Part shown: positions 61,714 to 64,000 of the stretch, in pieces
How positions within the stretch are numbered: the stretch's first letter is position 1
Layout of the letters: each line of letters begins with the position of its first letter
Source: Microterricola viridarii
Lineage (GTDB): Bacteria; Actinomycetota; Actinomycetes; Actinomycetales; Microbacteriaceae
Length of the DNA stretch: 64,000 nucleotides
Direction of reading: 5' to 3'
Assembly (NCBI RefSeq): GCF_001542775.1
Contig: NZ_CP014145.1
Coordinates: 992,001-1,056,000, forward strand
Program-made: the position numbers and the translations under genes
The notes under the pieces: model-generated
The model's input: only the letters and a program-made list of their open reading frames with translations
What the model was told of the DNA's origin: nothing
Database searches by the model: none

Positions 61714-61947
61714 CTAGCGGGCAAGCGGCCGCCGACGCGGCGGCGCGGGCGGCACCTCCTTGGCGGCGACGACGGCGGCCAGCGGCACCGTCTTCAGCCC
61801 GTCCCTGGTCTCGATCACGCACTCCTCCGCGGTACGCGAGCGGAGGAATCCGAGCGCGTCGGTCAGCTTGCCGCCCTCGATGTTCCGGCGCACCACGACG
61901 CGCGTGCCGAGCGGAGCGGTCGTCAAGAAGTGCACCGGGTCAGCCAT
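61714..61947 (-). CDS. SH3-like domain protein related to Rv0428c-type acetyltransferase N-domain
   Basis: 77 aa. HFLTTAPLGTRVVVRRNIEG, GKLTDALGFLRSRTAEECVI, ETRDGLKTVPLAAVVAAKEV resembles the SH3-like N-terminal domain of mycobacterial Rv0428c acetyltransferase-like proteins, here alone. Actinobacterial. Function unknown; convergent with the SRPBCC gene (10 bases between stops). Confidence 0.65.
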   Translation of the reverse strand: MADPVHFLTTAPLGTRVVVRRNIEGGKLTDALGFLRSRTAEECVIETRDGLKTVPLAAVVAAKEVPPAPPRRRPLAR

Positions 61948-61986
61948 GCTGCCACTCTACGTTGAGGTCATCGGTAGGCTGACCGC

Positions 61987-62409
61987 ATGAGCTTCCCCAC
62001 CGTCGACGGCCTCCGCACCATGGAACTCGGTCACCCCGGATCCTCCCGCACGTTCCTCAACGACTGCGTGCTGAACGGCACGAAGCGGGCGACCGCCGGT
62101 CTTCTGAGCGAGTACGTCGACGAGGGCGAACCGTGGGAGCACGTCGGCGAGCGCATGGTGCTGGTGGATGACGACACGCAGCCGCTCGGCACGATCGAGA
62201 TCACCCGCGTCGAGGAGACCACGTTCGCCGAGGTGACGTGGGAGTTCGCCGCGGCCGAGGGGGAGGGCTACGCCGACCTCGCCGAGTGGCGCTCGACGCA
62301 CGTCGAGTTCTGGGCACGCAGCGGCGACACCGTCACCGACGACACCCCCGTGCTCTGCATCTACTTCGACCTGATCTCCCGTGGAGGCGTGCTTCACCCC
62401 GCCGGTTAG
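61987..62409 (+). CDS. ASCH domain protein
   Basis: 140 aa from the ATG at 61987. ASCH-fold pattern: TMELGHPGSSRTFLNDCVLN, GTKRATAGLLSEY (GxKxxT/K RNA-binding signature), VGERMVLVDDDTQPLGTIEI, and C-terminal HVEFWARSGDTVTDDTPVL. ASCH domains bind RNA or modified nucleosides; some are YqfB-like amidohydrolases. Exact role unknown. Confidence 0.87.
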   Translation: MSFPTVDGLRTMELGHPGSSRTFLNDCVLNGTKRATAGLLSEYVDEGEPWEHVGERMVLVDDDTQPLGTIEITRVEETTFAEVTWEFAAAEGEGYADLAEWRSTHVEFWARSGDTVTDDTPVLCIYFDLISRGGVLHPAG

Positions 62410-62436
62410 CGACCGCAGCCACGGCTCATCACCCCT

Positions 62437-62545
62437 CCCGTAGGCTCGAGGGAGCGCTAGCGACCGAAGCCAAGGCTCCGCGGCTTCGGGCGCTGCGCTG
62501 CTCCTTCGTCGCGGCGCGGCGCCCTCGAGCCGACGGGCAGCCCCG
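62437..62545. repeat. dispersed repeat, inverted relative of the 55.4 kb units
   Basis: GGCTCGAGGGAGCGCTAGCG at about 62443 and CCCTCGAGCCGACGGGCAGC at about 62522 form inverted ends; between them GACCGAAGCC and CGGCTTCGGGCGCTGCGCTG match the 55.4 kb units reversed. It fills most of the 147-base gap between the convergent ASCH and SDR genes. Confidence 0.6.
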
Positions 62546-62556
62546 ACAGACGGCGG

Positions 62557-64000
62557 CTACCAGCCGGAGGGCTTGTAGTCCTTCAGGAAGACGCCGAACA
62601 GCTCCTCGCCGGCCTCACCACGCACGATCGGGTCGTAGACGCGGGCGGCGCCGTCGACCAGATCGAGCGGGGCGTGGAAGCCCTCCTCGGCCAGGCGCAC
62701 CTTCGTCGGGTGCGGGCGCTCGTCGGTGATCCAACCGGTGTCGACGCTGGTCATGTAGATGCCGTCCTCGGTCATCTCACGCGCACTGGTGCGGGTGAGC
62801 ATGTTGACGGCGGCCTTGGCCATGTTCGTGTGCGGGTGGCCGGGGCCCTTGTAGCCGCGGTCGAAGACGCCCTCCATCGCCGAGACGTTCACGACGTAGC
62901 TGCGTCCAGATGGCGCTGCCGCCATCGATGCGCGCAGCCGGCTGACCAGCAGGAAGGGCGCGGTCGTGTTGCAGAGCTGCACTTCGAGCATCTCCAGCGG
63001 GTCGACGTCCTGCACCTTGTCGGTCCAGCTGTTCTCGTGGTGCAGGTCGGGCAGCAGCCCGCCGGCGTCGATCGCGGTGCCGGCGGCGAGACGTTCCAGC
63101 GAGCTGGAGCCCGGAGCCAGTGCCAGCGCGGTGAGGTCGTCGGCGGTCAGCGCGCCGGCCCCGGCCGCGGCGGCCAGGATCGGGTGGCTGGCCACGGATG
63201 CCGCCAGCGCCAGCGGGTGCTGGTCGCTGGTGTGCCCGAAGCTGACGATCTCGGGCAGCTCGCCCTCCGGCAGCGGCGAGCTCTCCGCCTCGACGATCGC
63301 CGAGTAGGCGCCGGGGGAGCGGCGCACCGTCTGGGTGGCGTTGTTGATCAGGATGTCGAGCGGCCCCTGGGCGGCGACGTCATCCGCGAGGGCGACGACC
63401 TGGGCGGGGTCACGCAGGTCGATGCCGACCACGCGCAGGTTGTGCAGCCAGTCGGCCGAGTCCGGCATCGCGGCGAAGCGGCGCACGGCGTCTTTCGGGA
63501 AGCGCGTCGTGATGGTGGTGTGCGCTCCGTCGCGCAGCAGGCGCAAAGCGATGTACATGCCGATCTTCGCGCGACCGCCGGTGAGCAGTGCGCGCCTGCC
63601 GGTGAGGTCGGTGCGGGCGGTGCGCTTGGCGTGGTTGAGCAGCGCGCAGTTCGGGCAGAGCTGGTGGTAGAACGCGTCGACCAGGGTGTAGCGCTGCTTG
63701 CAGATGTAGCAGGCCCGGGCCACGAGTAGCTCGCCGGCGATCGGGGCGTCGGTGGCGCTGGAGAGCTCGTGCCCCTGCGTCTCGTCGTCGATGCGGCTGG
63801 GAGCGCCGGTCGCGGTGGCCGCGATGACGGCCTTGTCGGCGTCCTGGATGCGGGCCCGCTTGATGGCCCGGCGCGAGACCTTGACCGACTTGAACATCTT
63901 CGCTGTCGCGTGCCGCACGGTCAGGAAGTCCGGGTCCTCCTCGTCGACGTCGCTGAGGGTGGCCAGAACGCGCAGGGCGATCGCCAGCTCGTCGGGGTCG
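62557..64000 (-). CDS. SDR-family oxidoreductase with Cys4 motif, partial (5' end outside window)
   Basis: At least 480 aa; the frame is open to the right edge (DPDELAIALRVLATLSDVDE upstream of the internal Met at 63918), so the true start lies outside. CYICKQRYTLVDAFYHQLCPNC is a CxxC...CxxC zinc site at the N-side of the Rossmann domain. NAD(P) motif LTGGRAKIGMYIALRLLRDG. The active-site region HPHTNMAKAAVNML has Lys but no Tyr at the YxxxK position (Thr instead). Catalysis may differ from classical SDRs. Confidence 0.85.
   Translation of the reverse strand, partial: DPDELAIALRVLATLSDVDEEDPDFLTVRHATAKMFKSVKVSRRAIKRARIQDADKAVIAATATGAPSRIDDETQGHELSSATDAPIAGELLVARACYICKQRYTLVDAFYHQLCPNCALLNHAKRTARTDLTGRRALLTGGRAKIGMYIALRLLRDGAHTTITTRFPKDAVRRFAAMPDSADWLHNLRVVGIDLRDPAQVVALADDVAAQGPLDILINNATQTVRRSPGAYSAIVEAESSPLPEGELPEIVSFGHTSDQHPLALAASVASHPILAAAAGAGALTADDLTALALAPGSSSLERLAAGTAIDAGGLLPDLHHENSWTDKVQDVDPLEMLEVQLCNTTAPFLLVSRLRASMAAAPSGRSYVVNVSAMEGVFDRGYKGPGHPHTNMAKAAVNMLTRTSAREMTEDGIYMTSVDTGWITDERPHPTKVRLAEEGFHAPLDLVDGAARVYDPIVRGEAGEELFGVFLKDYKPSGW

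Overview
The window is about 64 kb of high-GC actinobacterial chromosome. It most resembles Microbacteriaceae (Cryobacterium, Salinibacterium or Leifsonia-like). The grounds are very high third-position GC, many GTG starts, a DUF222/HNH '13E12-like' gene, actinobacterial families (DUF6325, DUF6993, DUF2231, GlbO-type haemoglobin), repeats of the 'TTCGACAGGCTCAACC' and 'TTGATCGAGTAG' type, and a strongly over-represented octamer CGGATGCC. Species cannot be named from the sequence alone.

Layout. 1-14.6 kb is host: the 3' end of dinB, a GerW-like protein, a TPP riboswitch driving a YkoE/D/C-type ECF transporter, a small P-loop kinase, a D,D-carboxypeptidase, a DUF222-HNH gene, a repeat cluster, an ABC-F ATPase, a LysR/EamA divergent pair, a membrane-anchored GH5 glycosidase and a nucleosidase. 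14,775-32,029 is a complete-looking 17.24 kb prophage bounded by a 15-bp att core. 32.0-64 kb is host again: orn, tRNA-His, metallopeptidase, YigZ, antiporter, nadE, EamA and aldo/keto reductase genes, ssb, ettA, thioesterases, Rieske protein, FAD dehydrogenase, sulfatase, GlbO, MscS, an ABC-2 exporter, tandem pepN paralogues, and an SDR gene running off the right edge.

The prophage. The order in the integrated form is attL, integrase, tRNA-Arg(UCU), lipoprotein, and then everything on the minus strand: lysis genes, tail, head, terminase, HNH-kinase and small early genes. A plus-strand immunity repressor comes last, and its 3' end lies inside attR. Rejoining the ends in silico shows two things. 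(1) Integration cuts the host tRNA-Arg(UCU) in its anticodon arm, leaving nt 1-50 at the right end and the 3' half at the left end. The prophage carries its own tRNA-Arg(UCU) beside the integrase. (2) In the circular viral genome the repressor frame reads through attP and gains 21 residues ending in Ala-Ala-Ala. In the prophage the host tRNA sequence supplies the last base of a TAG stop immediately after the core. This is the arrangement of integration-dependent immunity known from mycobacteriophages BPs, Brujita and Charlie (repressor then attP then integrase, with ssrA-like tails). I regard it as the main discovery in the window.

Data quality. At least eight and probably nine genes (dinB, D,D-carboxypeptidase, LysR, one membrane protein, holin, portal twice, tape measure, terminase tail) are each repaired by adding one base to a short G or C run. 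The one-sidedness points to homopolymer under-calling in the assembly rather than nine pseudogenes. Frame-sensitive conclusions should be read with that in mind.
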